This document shows positions 45,656-54,190 of a stretch of 64,000 nucleotides of DNA, piece after piece. The DNA lies in assembly GCF_013167215.1 (NCBI RefSeq), contig NZ_JABJWY010000012.1:1-64000 (forward strand), in the 5' to 3' direction. The stretch's first letter is position 1, and each line of letters begins with the position of its first letter. The notes under the pieces were generated by a model. It was not told the DNA's origin. It saw nothing but the letters and a program-made list of their open reading frames with translations, and made no database searches. The DNA comes from Sphingobacterium prati. GTDB lineage: Bacteria; Bacteroidota; Bacteroidia; Sphingobacteriales; Sphingobacteriaceae. The position numbers and the translations under genes are program-made.

Positions 45656-46843
45656 ATGGACGCAACGATAACTCCCTCAGAAGAAGATCTTTACAATAAA
45701 CGTAATCGGATACGGATTGCTGTATCATTATTCTTTTTTTGCCAGGGCATTGCTTTCGCATCCTGGGCTAGCCGTATTCCTGTCATCAAGGAACGCCTTC
45801 ACCTGAGCGAAGGACAGCTGGGAACAATCTTACTGATGCTCCCTGTAGGGCAATTGGCAACAATGGCTCTTTCGGGAAAGCTGGTTACCAAATATGGCAG
45901 TGCCAAAGTGTTGCGGATCGTACCCATTGCTTATGCATTGGTCCTGTGCGCTATCGCCTTTGCTCAAAATGCCTGGCAATTGGGCGCAGTTCTTTTTCTT
46001 TTCGGCGTAACGGGAAATATGTGCAATATATCGGTCAATACACAGGGCGTAGCCACTGAGCTGATCTATAAAAAGTCTATTATGACTTCTTTCCATGGCG
46101 CCTGGAGTATCGCTGGTTTTACTGGAGCGTTGGTCGGACTGCTCACCATGAACCTTGGCCTGGATACCCTATCCCACTTCTTGATCATATTGGTTTTTGT
46201 CACCGGCAATACTTTAATTAACCAACGCTATCTGGTTCCAGGAAAATCTCCACAGAAAGAAAAACGAAGTTTCTTTTCCAAGCCGGAGGGAAGTCTTTTG
46301 CAACTGGGCATTATTGGCTTTTTCAGCATGGCAACCGAGGGTGCTATGTTTGACTGGAGCGGTGTATATTTTAAGGAAATCGTCCATGCGCCCGAAAAGT
46401 TTGTTGTGGTGGGCTATGCTTCTTTTATGATCATGATGGCTACCGGCCGTTTTGTAGGGGATGCAGTGATCCGGAAACTGGGTCGCAAACGAACGTTGCA
46501 ATATAGCGGAATATTGATGTTTGTCGGTATGATGACCTCGGTCGTCTTTCCTCAGTTTATTGTATGCACACTTGCCTTTATGCTTGTAGGCATCGGTGTT
46601 GCCTGTAACGTACCTTCTATCTATAGTATCGCAGGTCAAAATAAAAATGTATCATCTGGCGTGGCTTTGGCTATGGTTTCCAGTATTAGCTATCTCGGTT
46701 TTCTTATGGGTCCGCCACTGATTGGTTATATCGCAGAAGCTTTTAGTCTGCGTTATTCCTACGGTGTTTTCGCTTGCTTTGGCTTGCTCATGTTTGGTAT
46801 GGTGGGAAGGTTATCTTTATTTAAGGAACCGCAGTCCAATTAA
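45656..46843 (+). CDS. MFS transporter (YbjJ-like)
   Basis: A membrane protein of 395 residues with twelve predicted helices in two bundles. The first half has FASWASRIPVIKERLHLSEG and GQLATMALSGKLVTKYGSAK, the loop 2-3 MFS motif; the second half repeats it as ATGRFVGDAVIRKLGRKR. The FFxxGxxFASWASRIP opening is typical of the Bacteroidota and YbjJ-like group of sugar-like or drug-like transporters. The substrate is not known. It has its own promoter at 45629 and no partner gene. Confidence 0.88.
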   Translation: MDATITPSEEDLYNKRNRIRIAVSLFFFCQGIAFASWASRIPVIKERLHLSEGQLGTILLMLPVGQLATMALSGKLVTKYGSAKVLRIVPIAYALVLCAIAFAQNAWQLGAVLFLFGVTGNMCNISVNTQGVATELIYKKSIMTSFHGAWSIAGFTGALVGLLTMNLGLDTLSHFLIILVFVTGNTLINQRYLVPGKSPQKEKRSFFSKPEGSLLQLGIIGFFSMATEGAMFDWSGVYFKEIVHAPEKFVVVGYASFMIMMATGRFVGDAVIRKLGRKRTLQYSGILMFVGMMTSVVFPQFIVCTLAFMLVGIGVACNVPSIYSIAGQNKNVSSGVALAMVSSISYLGFLMGPPLIGYIAEAFSLRYSYGVFACFGLLMFGMVGRLSLFKEPQSN

Positions 46844-47008
46844 TAGTCAAACTGGATATCTCCCGGCCAAAAGACAGCCTCAGAACGTGAAAATCCCTGA
46901 CCTATTTGGAATTGACGATACGGATTGCTGTCGCGAAAATAGACCAATTATGCAATGCTCCAATTCGTGGAACAGTTGCGTAAAATAGTAGCATGCTTTA
47001 AAATAAAA

Positions 47009-47041
47009 CAGGAGAAATGCTTTTTATGGCGATTTCTCCTG
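47009..47041 (-). terminator. Terminator after tRNA-Arg
   Basis: CAGGAGAAAT (47009-47018) and ATTTCTCCTG (47032-47041) form a perfect 10-bp stem with a 13-base loop. On the minus strand the hairpin ends in TTTTATTTT, and it lies 38 bases after the 3' end of the tRNA-Arg gene. Confidence 0.7.
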
Positions 47042-47079
47042 CAATGAAAAGCGATGCCGGAATACCTCTTCTCCTCTTG

Positions 47080-47151
47080 TAGCCCCGAGCAGAATCGAAC
47101 TGCTATCAAATGTTTAGGAAACATCTATTCTATCCGTTGAACTACGGGGCC
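47080..47151 (-). tRNA. tRNA-Arg (anticodon CCT)
   Basis: Seventy-two bases fold into a cloverleaf with acceptor GGCCCCG/CGGGGCT (first pair G-U), anticodon stem GATGT/ACATT, loop TTCCTAA giving anticodon CCT (Arg), and T-arm GCAG-TTCGATT-CTGC. Discriminator A follows; CCA is not encoded. Confidence 0.94.
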
Positions 47152-47591
47152 CTTTCAAAAGCCAAACTTAGGTTTATTTTATAAATAAGTCAATAGCTAG
47201 ATGAAAATCTATTCCATATTTTTGCGAACCTCCACAATCAGGATACAAAAAAGCATTCAGCCCTATTAAGATCAACCGCAAAACAAAAAGCAAAGACAAT
47301 CATAGAAGATATGCCATCAATGCATTTCTAGCAAAAAACCTCTCAGGCTGCCTGTTGACATGATAAAACGGAATGCCCTGCCAGGTCATTGAATCTGGAG
47401 GCTGTCGATCTGAGTTATGATCTATTGGACTATGCCGCAAGTTGACTGCTCCACAGTGCTATCAACCGACACTACCGCCATATAAGCATAAGCACAATAA
47501 ACCCAGACAGCGATCCATAACGATCCGCCATTGGTACAAAGCATTAATTATCTGAACGGAAAAATTTAAAGGAAAGTTTAAAAAAAAAATG
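47152..47591. other. Intergenic region without recognised feature
   Basis: About 440 bases between tRNA-Arg and tRNA-Tyr. All reading frames are short and broken by stops, and no hairpin, promoter box or repeat stands out. It could hold decayed coding sequence, but I could not identify any parent gene. Confidence 0.5.
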
Positions 47592-47672
47592 TGGAGGGAG
47601 AAGGATTCGAACCTTCGAAGCCGAAGCAACGGATTTACAGTCCGTCCCATTTGACCGCTCTGGAACCCCTCC
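47592..47672 (-). tRNA. tRNA-Tyr (anticodon GTA)
   Basis: Eighty-one bases form a class II tRNA: acceptor GGAGGGG/TCCCTCC, anticodon stem CGGAC(T)/(A)TCCG with loop containing GTA, a long variable arm (GCTTCGGCTTC) and T-arm GAAGG-TTCGAAT-CCTTC. Discriminator A; no CCA encoded. A T-run lies just beyond its 3' end. Confidence 0.95.
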
Positions 47673-47925
47673 AGCATTGTGCTATTCTGAAATAGAACGT
47701 CGCAAAAGTAGGTTTTGCGCAGCATTTGTGCAACTATTTTGACGCATTAATCTGTAACTGTCCCAGTATGAATTGTTTTATTTTTTCAACAAATCCAGCT
47801 TCGGATAGAAATCCCCCAAACAGCTTATATTAATATAATAAAAACTTATTGTTACATTCTAGTCATAATAGATTTTGATGATAGTGTATTGGTAAAATCA
47901 ATTCGCTTTTTGATCCGGGTTACCT

Positions 47926-47933
47926 TATCTTTG
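47926..47933 (+). promoter_or_regulatory. -7 box of the peroxiredoxin operon
   Basis: TATCTTTG is an exact TAnnTTTG match 25 bases before the ATG at 47959. TTCG stands at the -33 distance (47902-47905), and TTTTTG lies nearer at 47907-47912. Confidence 0.65.
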
Positions 47934-47958
47934 TGTCAACAAAAAAGAAAGATATATT

Positions 47959-48591
47959 ATGAGTTTCACAGGTAAAAGTTTTCCAAGCATTACAGTAGAT
48001 GCAATTGATTATTTAGGCGACAATTTGCAGATCAACATTTTCGAAAAAGCAGTTAAAGAAGGTAAAAAAGTACTTTTGTTCTGGTATCCAAAAGATTTCA
48101 CTTTTGTATGCCCTACAGAATTACACGCTTTTCAAGAGGCTGCTGCTGAATTTGAAAAACGCAATACCGTTTTAATCGGTGCTTCTTGCGATACAAACGA
48201 AGTTCACTTTGCTTGGTTAAACACTGCAAAAGATAATGGCGGTATCGAAGGTGTTGAATATCCTATTTTAGCTGATACTAACCGCAACTTATCTAGCGTA
48301 TTGGGTATTCTGGACGTTCAAGAAGTGGAGCATCCTGAGTACGGTACATTAGCACAAGGATCTGCTGTTACTTACAGAGCTACTTATTTGATCGACGAAA
48401 CTGGCCGCGTATTCCACGAGTCTGTAAACGACATGCCTTTGGGCCGTAACGTAAAAGAATATTTACGCCTGATCGACGCTTACGCTCACGTACAAAAATT
48501 TGGCGAAGTATGCCCTGCAAACTGGGAAGAAGGTAAAGATGCAATGAATGCAGATAGAAAAGGTGTGGCTGACTATTTAGCTAAACACTAA
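47959..48591 (+). CDS. Typical 2-Cys peroxiredoxin (AhpC-like)
   Basis: This enzyme reduces peroxides in the cytoplasm. The peroxidatic cysteine is in DFTFVCPTELHAF (about residue 52) and the resolving cysteine in GEVCPANWEEG (about residue 176), the two-cysteine arrangement of the AhpC/Prx1 group. The 210 residues are normal. A thioredoxin gene with a WCGNC motif lies 85 bases downstream and a DUF6952 gene after that; thioredoxin would be the natural reductant, since AhpF is not nearby. A clear -7 box precedes the gene. Codon use is that of a highly expressed gene. Confidence 0.94.
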   Translation: MSFTGKSFPSITVDAIDYLGDNLQINIFEKAVKEGKKVLLFWYPKDFTFVCPTELHAFQEAAAEFEKRNTVLIGASCDTNEVHFAWLNTAKDNGGIEGVEYPILADTNRNLSSVLGILDVQEVEHPEYGTLAQGSAVTYRATYLIDETGRVFHESVNDMPLGRNVKEYLRLIDAYAHVQKFGEVCPANWEEGKDAMNADRKGVADYLAKH

Positions 48592-48614
48592 CAATAAAGG
48601 ACCTCAGGTCTTAT

Positions 48615-48644
48615 CAACAGGGGCCTTTATCCCGGCTCCTGTTG
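48615..48644 (+). other. Hairpin between peroxiredoxin and thioredoxin genes
   Basis: An 11-bp stem (48615-48625 with 48634-48644, one G-T pair) with an 8-base loop lies in the 85-base gap. It is not followed by a T-run, so it is more likely an mRNA-processing or stability element than a full terminator. Confidence 0.55.
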
Positions 48645-48676
48645 ATTTCTCCATCAATCACCTTAATAATAAAATC

Positions 48677-48991
48677 ATGTTACAAGAATTAGAAAACGAT
48701 AATTTACAAGAAATTGTAAACAATAACGATATTGTAATGGTTCAGTATGCTGCTACCTGGTGTGGCAATTGCAAAATCATGAAACCGAAATTCAAGAAAT
48801 TGTCTGGCGAAAATGAGGGGGTTCCTTTTATCATCGCTGATGCGGAAAAATTTCCTGAATCACGCAAATTGGCGAACGTCAATAACCTACCTACATTTGC
48901 CGCATTTAAAAACGGTAAATTGGTGAATCAAGTACAAACAAATAAGTTGGACGCACTAGTAGAACTATTCAATGAAGCTGCCGGTAATTAA
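48677..48991 (+). CDS. Thioredoxin-family protein
   Basis: A small redox protein of 104 residues. The active site is ATWCGNCKIMKPKF (WCGNC instead of the common WCGPC), and the cis-proline sits in NNLPTFAAFKNG. The fold is complete and there is no signal peptide, so it acts in the cytoplasm. It is placed to recycle the peroxiredoxin encoded just upstream. The last codons overlap the start of the DUF6952 gene by 20 bases, so translation is likely coupled. Confidence 0.9.
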   Translation: MLQELENDNLQEIVNNNDIVMVQYAATWCGNCKIMKPKFKKLSGENEGVPFIIADAEKFPESRKLANVNNLPTFAAFKNGKLVNQVQTNKLDALVELFNEAAGN

Positions 48992-49226
48992 ACATCTTAC
49001 AGAATTCATCGAACAAAATGATGTCGACTATGTATTGGAGACTATCGAGACTTTGGAAGCCCTAACGGAGGCGCCGTTGAAAGATGAGGAACTCGACGTC
49101 ATCGGTGAATTAATTTCTAACCTTTACGGAGCCGTAGAGGTCGACAAGTTGATAAAAGAAGGCAATACAAAAAAAGATGCCTTAAATATGTTCATGAAAC
49201 GTGTTTTAGGAGCAATTGACAAGTAA
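48972..49226 (+). CDS. DUF6952 family protein
   Basis: A short, mostly helical acidic protein of 84 residues that starts with MKLPVIKHLTEFIEQNDVDY and has a second helical block EELDVIGELISNLYGAVEVD. It matches the DUF6952 group that sits behind peroxiredoxin and thioredoxin genes in Bacteroidota; this is from memory of gene order and sequence. It overlaps the thioredoxin gene by 20 bases. It could be an adaptor for that pair. No catalytic residues are visible. Confidence 0.75.
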   Translation: MKLPVIKHLTEFIEQNDVDYVLETIETLEALTEAPLKDEELDVIGELISNLYGAVEVDKLIKEGNTKKDALNMFMKRVLGAIDK

Positions 49227-49453
49227 TTTTGCTTCTTTAAACACCCTAACGTGAGACTTTCTTTTCATATTTTTAGTGACCCAGAAGCTAAATTGTTGAC
49301 AAAATTTAGCAATGTGGAAAACTAATTTAAGGAATCTGACAGAACTAAATATTTTCTACATATATTTACTATGTTAAAGGTTGCCACTTGGAGCGAAGCG
49401 ACAAAATAACTATTCTCTAAACATTCGTTTCAGGAAAAAATATTTTAATTGTT
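49227..49453. other. Intergenic region, possible small RNA
   Basis: About 227 bases without an open reading frame separate DUF6952 from the terminator at 49454. It includes GGTTGCCACTTGGAGCGAAG near 49380. The strong distant terminator leaves room for a 3'-derived or separate small RNA, but no exact promoter box is present. Confidence 0.3.
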
Positions 49454-49491
49454 AAACGGAAATTCCAACTCGATTGGGATTTCCGTTTTTT
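49454..49491 (+). terminator. Terminator of the peroxiredoxin operon
   Basis: An inverted repeat AAACGGAAAT...ATTTCCGTTT is followed by a run of T residues at 49485-49491. It lies 230 bases after the DUF6952 stop, which is unusually far. Confidence 0.8.
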
Positions 49492-49617
49492 ATTTTGGGA
49501 TAAATAAGCGGCCAACTCCTTTGTTTTCTCTGCGTTTCGTATTCTTTACAATGAATAAGATACATTAAAATTACAATGTGCAAGATGCTGTGTTGGAGGA
49601 AATCTTTATCTTTAAGC

Positions 49618-52071
49618 ATGCGAAAACCCTTTCTTTCTGTTATTATTCTATTGGCCGGTATCTTGTCAAAGTCAACTGTACAAGCACAAAATCCGCAATG
49701 GAATGCCGCCGAGATTAAGCTCAACCTGGAAAAACTGAATGTCTTAGGTTCTGTCCTGTACTTTGCAGCACATCCAGATGACGAAAATACCCGTCTGATC
49801 GCCTGGCTAGCCCAGGAAAAAAAATATAGAACAGGTTATTTATCCCTGACCCGTGGTGACGGGGGGCAAAATCTGATCGGTACTGAACAAGGTGTCGAAT
49901 TGGGCCTGATCCGCACACAGGAGCTTCTTGCCGCACGAAAGATTGACAAAGGAGAGCAATTTTTCTCTTCCGCCTATGATTTTGGATTTTCCAAAACACC
50001 CGAAGAAACATTTGACTTTTGGGACAAACAACGGGTGCTGGCCGAAGCGGTATGGTTGATCCGTAAATTTAGACCTGATGTGATCATAACGAGGTTTCCA
50101 CCCGATGCTAGGGGCGGACATGGCCACCACCAGGCCTCAGCAATGTTGGCACACGAAGCATTTAAGGCCGCTGCTGATCCCAAACAGTTCCCAGAACAGC
50201 TTACCTACGTAAAACCTTGGCAAGCGAAACGCCTCCTTTGGAATACCTTCAACTTTGGCGGACAGGACAATACGCGCGAAGATCAATTAAAAGTGGACAT
50301 CGGTAACTATAATGCGCTGATAGGTGCCTCTTATGGGGAAATTGCTGCGCATAGCCGTTCCTCCCATAAAAGCCAGGGCTTCGGATCTGCTGCGCAACGG
50401 GGTTCTTCTATTGAATATTTCGAATACGTTGACGGTAGCCCCGCAACAGATTCGCCGTTGGATGGCATTGATACTTCCTGGAAAAGGATACCAAATAGCG
50501 GAACAGTACAATCGCTGATCGAAAAAATTAATCAGAACTATAAAGTAGATAAACCGGAGTCCGCGCTATCTGACCTGCTCCAGCTCTATAAAGCACTCGA
50601 CCAGATCAAGGATGATTACTGGAGAGATCAAAAGAAAAAAGAGGTAGAAAAACTGATCCTTGCCTGTAGCGGGATCTGGTTTGAAAGTGTCGTAAGACAT
50701 CCGGATTATGCGATGGGCGATCAGATCAATGTCGATAACGCCATTATTGCAAGACGTCCAGGTGTTATAGTACAGCTGGTTAAACTAAATGATAAAGAGA
50801 TCCATAAAAATCTGGTCAACAATCTTCTTTTAAAAGATTCTATTTCAGTAAATGCATCAATTTCTACACAGCCTTATTGGTTAAATGAACCACACGCCAA
50901 GGGAAAATTTAATGTCAGTGAATTTAATCTGACCGGTTATCCAGAAAACCCCAATAATCCAAAAGTACGCTTTGAACTAATGATCAATGGTACTGCAATT
51001 ACGTTTGACCAGCATATCCAATATAAGTATACTGATCCTGTTCGTGGTGAAATCTATAATCCGGTCGTCATTCTACCACAGCTCACAGCAAAGAGCTCAA
51101 GTCCCCTGGCGTTGACCCAAAATGCAAAATCCGTCAAGGTAAATCTGGCGTTCCAAAAAAATGGGCAGGCTCGGTCACAGTCATTTCGCGTAAACGCTGT
51201 TGGCGCAAAAGGCTGGGAAATAAATCCGGCTTCATTTGAACTACAGTTTACCTCCGGTGTTAACAGCCTCTCCAAAGAGATCACAATAAGTCCCTCAGAG
51301 GCAACCGTTTCATCCATTGATACGCTTCTTTTCCAAGTTGATCAAAAGGATAGACTAAAGGAGACAAAAACAATAGGCTATAACCATATTCCGGAGATTG
51401 TCTACTTTCCTGATGTGGCTATAAAAATGAGCAATATCAACCTGATCAATGCGGTTAAAAAGATCGCTTACCTCCATGGGGCGGGAGACCTTATTCCCGA
51501 ATCGCTCAGCGCGATTGGCATCAAAGTGGACGTGCTGACAAGCGAACAGCTTTTAAAAAGTGATCTATCGGGCTATGATGCAGTCATCTTGGGCGTAAGG
51601 ATCTTCAATGTCAATAAAGATATCGCTCAGATTCAAAATAGATTATTGGACTATGTCAATAACGGCGGAACCCTTGTCGAGCAATACAACGTAAGCAACG
51701 GTTTGGTTTCCAAGAATATCGGCCCCTATGCGTTTAACCTTGGCAGAAATCGGGTTACCGATGAGCTGGCCACTGTTCATTTTGACGAAAAGGATCCCGT
51801 TTTTAACTATCCCAATAAAATTACTAAAGTGGACTTTGCCAATTGGGTACAGGAGCGGGGTTTGTATTTTGCCGAAAATATTGATAAAAGATACCGTACA
51901 CCGATCAGCATGCAAGATCCGGGTGAATCATTGCATAAAGGCTCGTTATTGATCGCTGATTATGGAAAAGGGAAATTTGTCTATACATCCCTATCTTTTT
52001 TTAGACAATTACCTGCGGGAATTCCCGGAGCTTACAGATTATTTGTAAATTTGTTATCAAAATCAAAATAA
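49618..52071 (+). CDS. PIG-L family deacetylase, exported, with long C-terminal region
   Basis: A signal peptide (ending STVQAQ) opens the product. The PIG-L domain follows: YFAAHPDDENTRLIAWLAQE with the metal-binding AHPDDE motif, SLTRGDGGQNLIGTEQG, and PPDARGGHGHHQASAMLAHE with the second metal histidines. PIG-L enzymes remove acetyl groups from GlcNAc-type substrates. The ~550 remaining residues contain a beta-sandwich (about 430-610) and a GATase-like alpha/beta domain (about 630-800) with GYDAVILGVRIFNVN. The ATG at 49618 is preferred to 49576, which would add 14 residues before the signal. Two small membrane-protein genes and a symporter follow, perhaps for uptake of the released sugar. 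Confidence 0.88.
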   Translation: MRKPFLSVIILLAGILSKSTVQAQNPQWNAAEIKLNLEKLNVLGSVLYFAAHPDDENTRLIAWLAQEKKYRTGYLSLTRGDGGQNLIGTEQGVELGLIRTQELLAARKIDKGEQFFSSAYDFGFSKTPEETFDFWDKQRVLAEAVWLIRKFRPDVIITRFPPDARGGHGHHQASAMLAHEAFKAAADPKQFPEQLTYVKPWQAKRLLWNTFNFGGQDNTREDQLKVDIGNYNALIGASYGEIAAHSRSSHKSQGFGSAAQRGSSIEYFEYVDGSPATDSPLDGIDTSWKRIPNSGTVQSLIEKINQNYKVDKPESALSDLLQLYKALDQIKDDYWRDQKKKEVEKLILACSGIWFESVVRHPDYAMGDQINVDNAIIARRPGVIVQLVKLNDKEIHKNLVNNLLLKDSISVNASISTQPYWLNEPHAKGKFNVSEFNLTGYPENPNNPKVRFELMINGTAITFDQHIQYKYTDPVRGEIYNPVVILPQLTAKSSSPLALTQNAKSVKVNLAFQKNGQARSQSFRVNAVGAKGWEINPASFELQFTSGVNSLSKEITISPSEATVSSIDTLLFQVDQKDRLKETKTIGYNHIPEIVYFPDVAIKMSNINLINAVKKIAYLHGAGDLIPESLSAIGIKVDVLTSEQLLKSDLSGYDAVILGVRIFNVNKDIAQIQNRLLDYVNNGGTLVEQYNVSNGLVSKNIGPYAFNLGRNRVTDELATVHFDEKDPVFNYPNKITKVDFANWVQERGLYFAENIDKRYRTPISMQDPGESLHKGSLLIADYGKGKFVYTSLSFFRQLPAGIPGAYRLFVNLLSKSK

Positions 52072-52080
52072 AATATCACA

Positions 52081-52290
52081 ATGGAAAATCAGATTGACAA
52101 CAACTGCACAACGATTGATGCCGGAAAAGCAAAAGGAATTATCCTTTTAGTCGCTGTAGTATTTGGTGCATTAATTGGCTTCACTGCAAATGAGACATTT
52201 TTGAGTATCATTGGCGGTGCTGTTATTGGATTGATTATCGCTGCGTTTTTTAACAGTGTTATCTATCCTCAAAAGGCCTCAGATAGATAA
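52081..52290 (+). CDS. Small two-helix membrane protein
   Basis: A 69-residue protein with two hydrophobic helices separated by a short turn (GIILLVAVVFGALIGFTANE and FLSIIGGAVIGLIIAAFFNS). The N-terminal ~18 residues are polar. I do not recognise the family. It starts 9 bases after the PIG-L stop and is followed by a 30-codon gene and the symporter, all in one run, so it is probably co-expressed with them and may be a symporter or deacetylase accessory. Confidence 0.6.
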   Translation: MENQIDNNCTTIDAGKAKGIILLVAVVFGALIGFTANETFLSIIGGAVIGLIIAAFFNSVIYPQKASDR

Positions 52291-52298
52291 ACTATAGG

Positions 52299-52391
52299 AT
52301 GAATAGCTGGAAGCGCTACTACTGGATGGTCGTTATCTGGCTATTTATATTTATCCTTTTTCTGTACTTTTTTACAAAACATTATTCATGA
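52299..52391 (+). CDS. 30-residue single-helix membrane protein coupled to the symporter
   Basis: The reading frame encodes MNSWKRYYWMVVIWLFIFIL and ends FTKHYS: a short basic head and one hydrophobic helix with a positively charged end. Its TGA stop overlaps the symporter ATG (ATGA, 52388-52391), the usual layout of translational coupling. It fits between the 52081 gene and the symporter with no gap. Small single-helix subunits accompany some sodium:solute symporters. Too short to compare by eye; function is inferred from position. Confidence 0.6.
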   Translation: MNSWKRYYWMVVIWLFIFILFLYFFTKHYS

Positions 52392-54103
52392 GTACAGTAG
52401 ATTGGGCCGTTCTATTACTGACACTTTTGTCGATTGTCTCCTATGGCATTTATAAAAGTAGAGGGATCAAAAATATTGATGGGTATCTTTTGGGCAATCG
52501 TTCTTTGCCTTGGTACCATGTCGGACTTTCGGTAATGGCCACTCAGGCGAGTGCCATTACTTTTCTGTCTGCTCCTGGATTAGCTTACTCGTCGGGGATG
52601 AGTTTTGTACAGTTTTATTTTGGTCTCCCATTGGCCATGATCGTACTCTGCATCACTTTTATTCCGATATTTCATAGACTGAAAGTCTTCACAGCTTATG
52701 AATTTCTCGAGAAACGTTTTGATGTCAGGACCCGGGGGCTCACAGCCTTATTGTTTTTAATTCAACGGGGTATTTCCACTGGCATCACTATTTTTGCGCC
52801 ATCATTAATTATTTCAGCTATTCTTCATATTGACCTAACCTTAACAACCTTGGTCATTGGAAGCTTTGTGGTTATCTACACTACCTATGGAGGCACAAAA
52901 GCTGTCTCCCATACACAACTGCTCCAAATGAGCATTATATTTGGGTCACTGCTGGTGGCAGGAATGCTTGTCATTCATCTGCTTCCTGCTGATATCGGTC
53001 TTTCAAAAGCGCTCCATATCGCTGGTAAATCGGGTAAAACCAATGCACTGGACTTCACTTTCGACCTGAATAACAACTATACGCTATGGACTGGACTGAT
53101 CGGAGGTTTTTTCCTGCAGCTTTCTTATTTCGGCACGGACCAGAGCCAAGTAGGCCGTTACCTTACCGGATCATCCATAAAGGAAAGCAGAATGGGATTG
53201 ATTATGAATGGTCTTTTAAAGATCCCTATGCAATTTGCTATCCTATTGATCGGTGTGCTGGTATTTACCTACTATCAATACCACCAACCTCCGATTTTCT
53301 TCAATCAGGCAGAAGTACAGAAGTTAAGAGATAGTCCGTATGCGGCCTCCTACCAGGAGCTTGAGCGCAAACACACGCAGCTATTCCAGCAGCGTGAATC
53401 TGTCGTCAACGGGCTCAGTACTGCGCTGGATCATGATGCTAAGGAAAACATCGAAGCCTCACGAACGACATTGCATCAATTGAATGCTGAAATGCAGCTG
53501 GTAAAAGACAGTACGCTGACGCTTATCAAGAAAAATAATCCTGCTGCCGAGACAAACGACAATAACTATATATTCCTTTCGTTTGTAACCCAAGCCTTTC
53601 CAAAAGGCTTGATTGGCTTATTGATTGCCGTTATTTTCCTGGCATCTATGGGTTCTACCGCCAGTGCCATTAACTCCTTGGCTTCGACGACAACGATCGA
53701 TATCTACAAACGTTTTATTAACCGCAATGCAACCGAAAGGCAGGATCTCCTCTGGTCTCGTATATTTACCTTGATATGGGGAGTCTTCACCGTGATTATC
53801 GCACTATATGCGAACAGATTGGGCAATTTATTGGAAGCAGTAAATATCCTAGGATCTCTATTTTATGGCACTATCCTCGGTATATTTATCGTTGCTTTCT
53901 ATCTAAAAAAAATTCAAGGGAAAGCAGTTTTCCTAGCAGCTGTCCTTTCTGAGGTCATTGTCATTGGCGTTTGGTGTCTCGACAAAATTCCATTTCTCTG
54001 GCTGAATCTCCTCGGCTGTTTAGCGGTAATAATAATCGCTTATTTTATACAGCTTTTTCATAACAATCAGACTGCAACACCGGATACCAGGGTTAATCAA
54101 TAG
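52388..54103 (+). CDS. Sodium:solute symporter (SSS family)
   Basis: A sodium-coupled transporter with about thirteen membrane helices over 571 residues. The family opening SRGIKNIDGYLLGNRSLPWY and SVMATQASAITFLSAPGLAY, then SYFGTDQSQVGRYLTGSSIK and FLASMGSTASAINSLASTTT, hold the conserved sodium and substrate sites. A hydrophilic, Glu/Gln-rich helical insert of about 85 residues (roughly 315-400) sits between two helices and is longer than in most members. It follows the 30-codon gene by a four-base overlap and ends the operon that starts with the PIG-L deacetylase. A sugar or amino sugar is a likely cargo by context. Confidence 0.92.
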   Translation: MSTVDWAVLLLTLLSIVSYGIYKSRGIKNIDGYLLGNRSLPWYHVGLSVMATQASAITFLSAPGLAYSSGMSFVQFYFGLPLAMIVLCITFIPIFHRLKVFTAYEFLEKRFDVRTRGLTALLFLIQRGISTGITIFAPSLIISAILHIDLTLTTLVIGSFVVIYTTYGGTKAVSHTQLLQMSIIFGSLLVAGMLVIHLLPADIGLSKALHIAGKSGKTNALDFTFDLNNNYTLWTGLIGGFFLQLSYFGTDQSQVGRYLTGSSIKESRMGLIMNGLLKIPMQFAILLIGVLVFTYYQYHQPPIFFNQAEVQKLRDSPYAASYQELERKHTQLFQQRESVVNGLSTALDHDAKENIEASRTTLHQLNAEMQLVKDSTLTLIKKNNPAAETNDNNYIFLSFVTQAFPKGLIGLLIAVIFLASMGSTASAINSLASTTTIDIYKRFINRNATERQDLLWSRIFTLIWGVFTVIIALYANRLGNLLEAVNILGSLFYGTILGIFIVAFYLKKIQGKAVFLAAVLSEVIVIGVWCLDKIPFLWLNLLGCLAVIIIAYFIQLFHNNQTATPDTRVNQ

Positions 54104-54190
54104 AAACAGTCCGAAAAGATTGGCTATTCCGTTCCAGCTCAAATTAGGGCACTTATTTGGTAACATCTGTCGAAATTCGCTAGACGGCAA

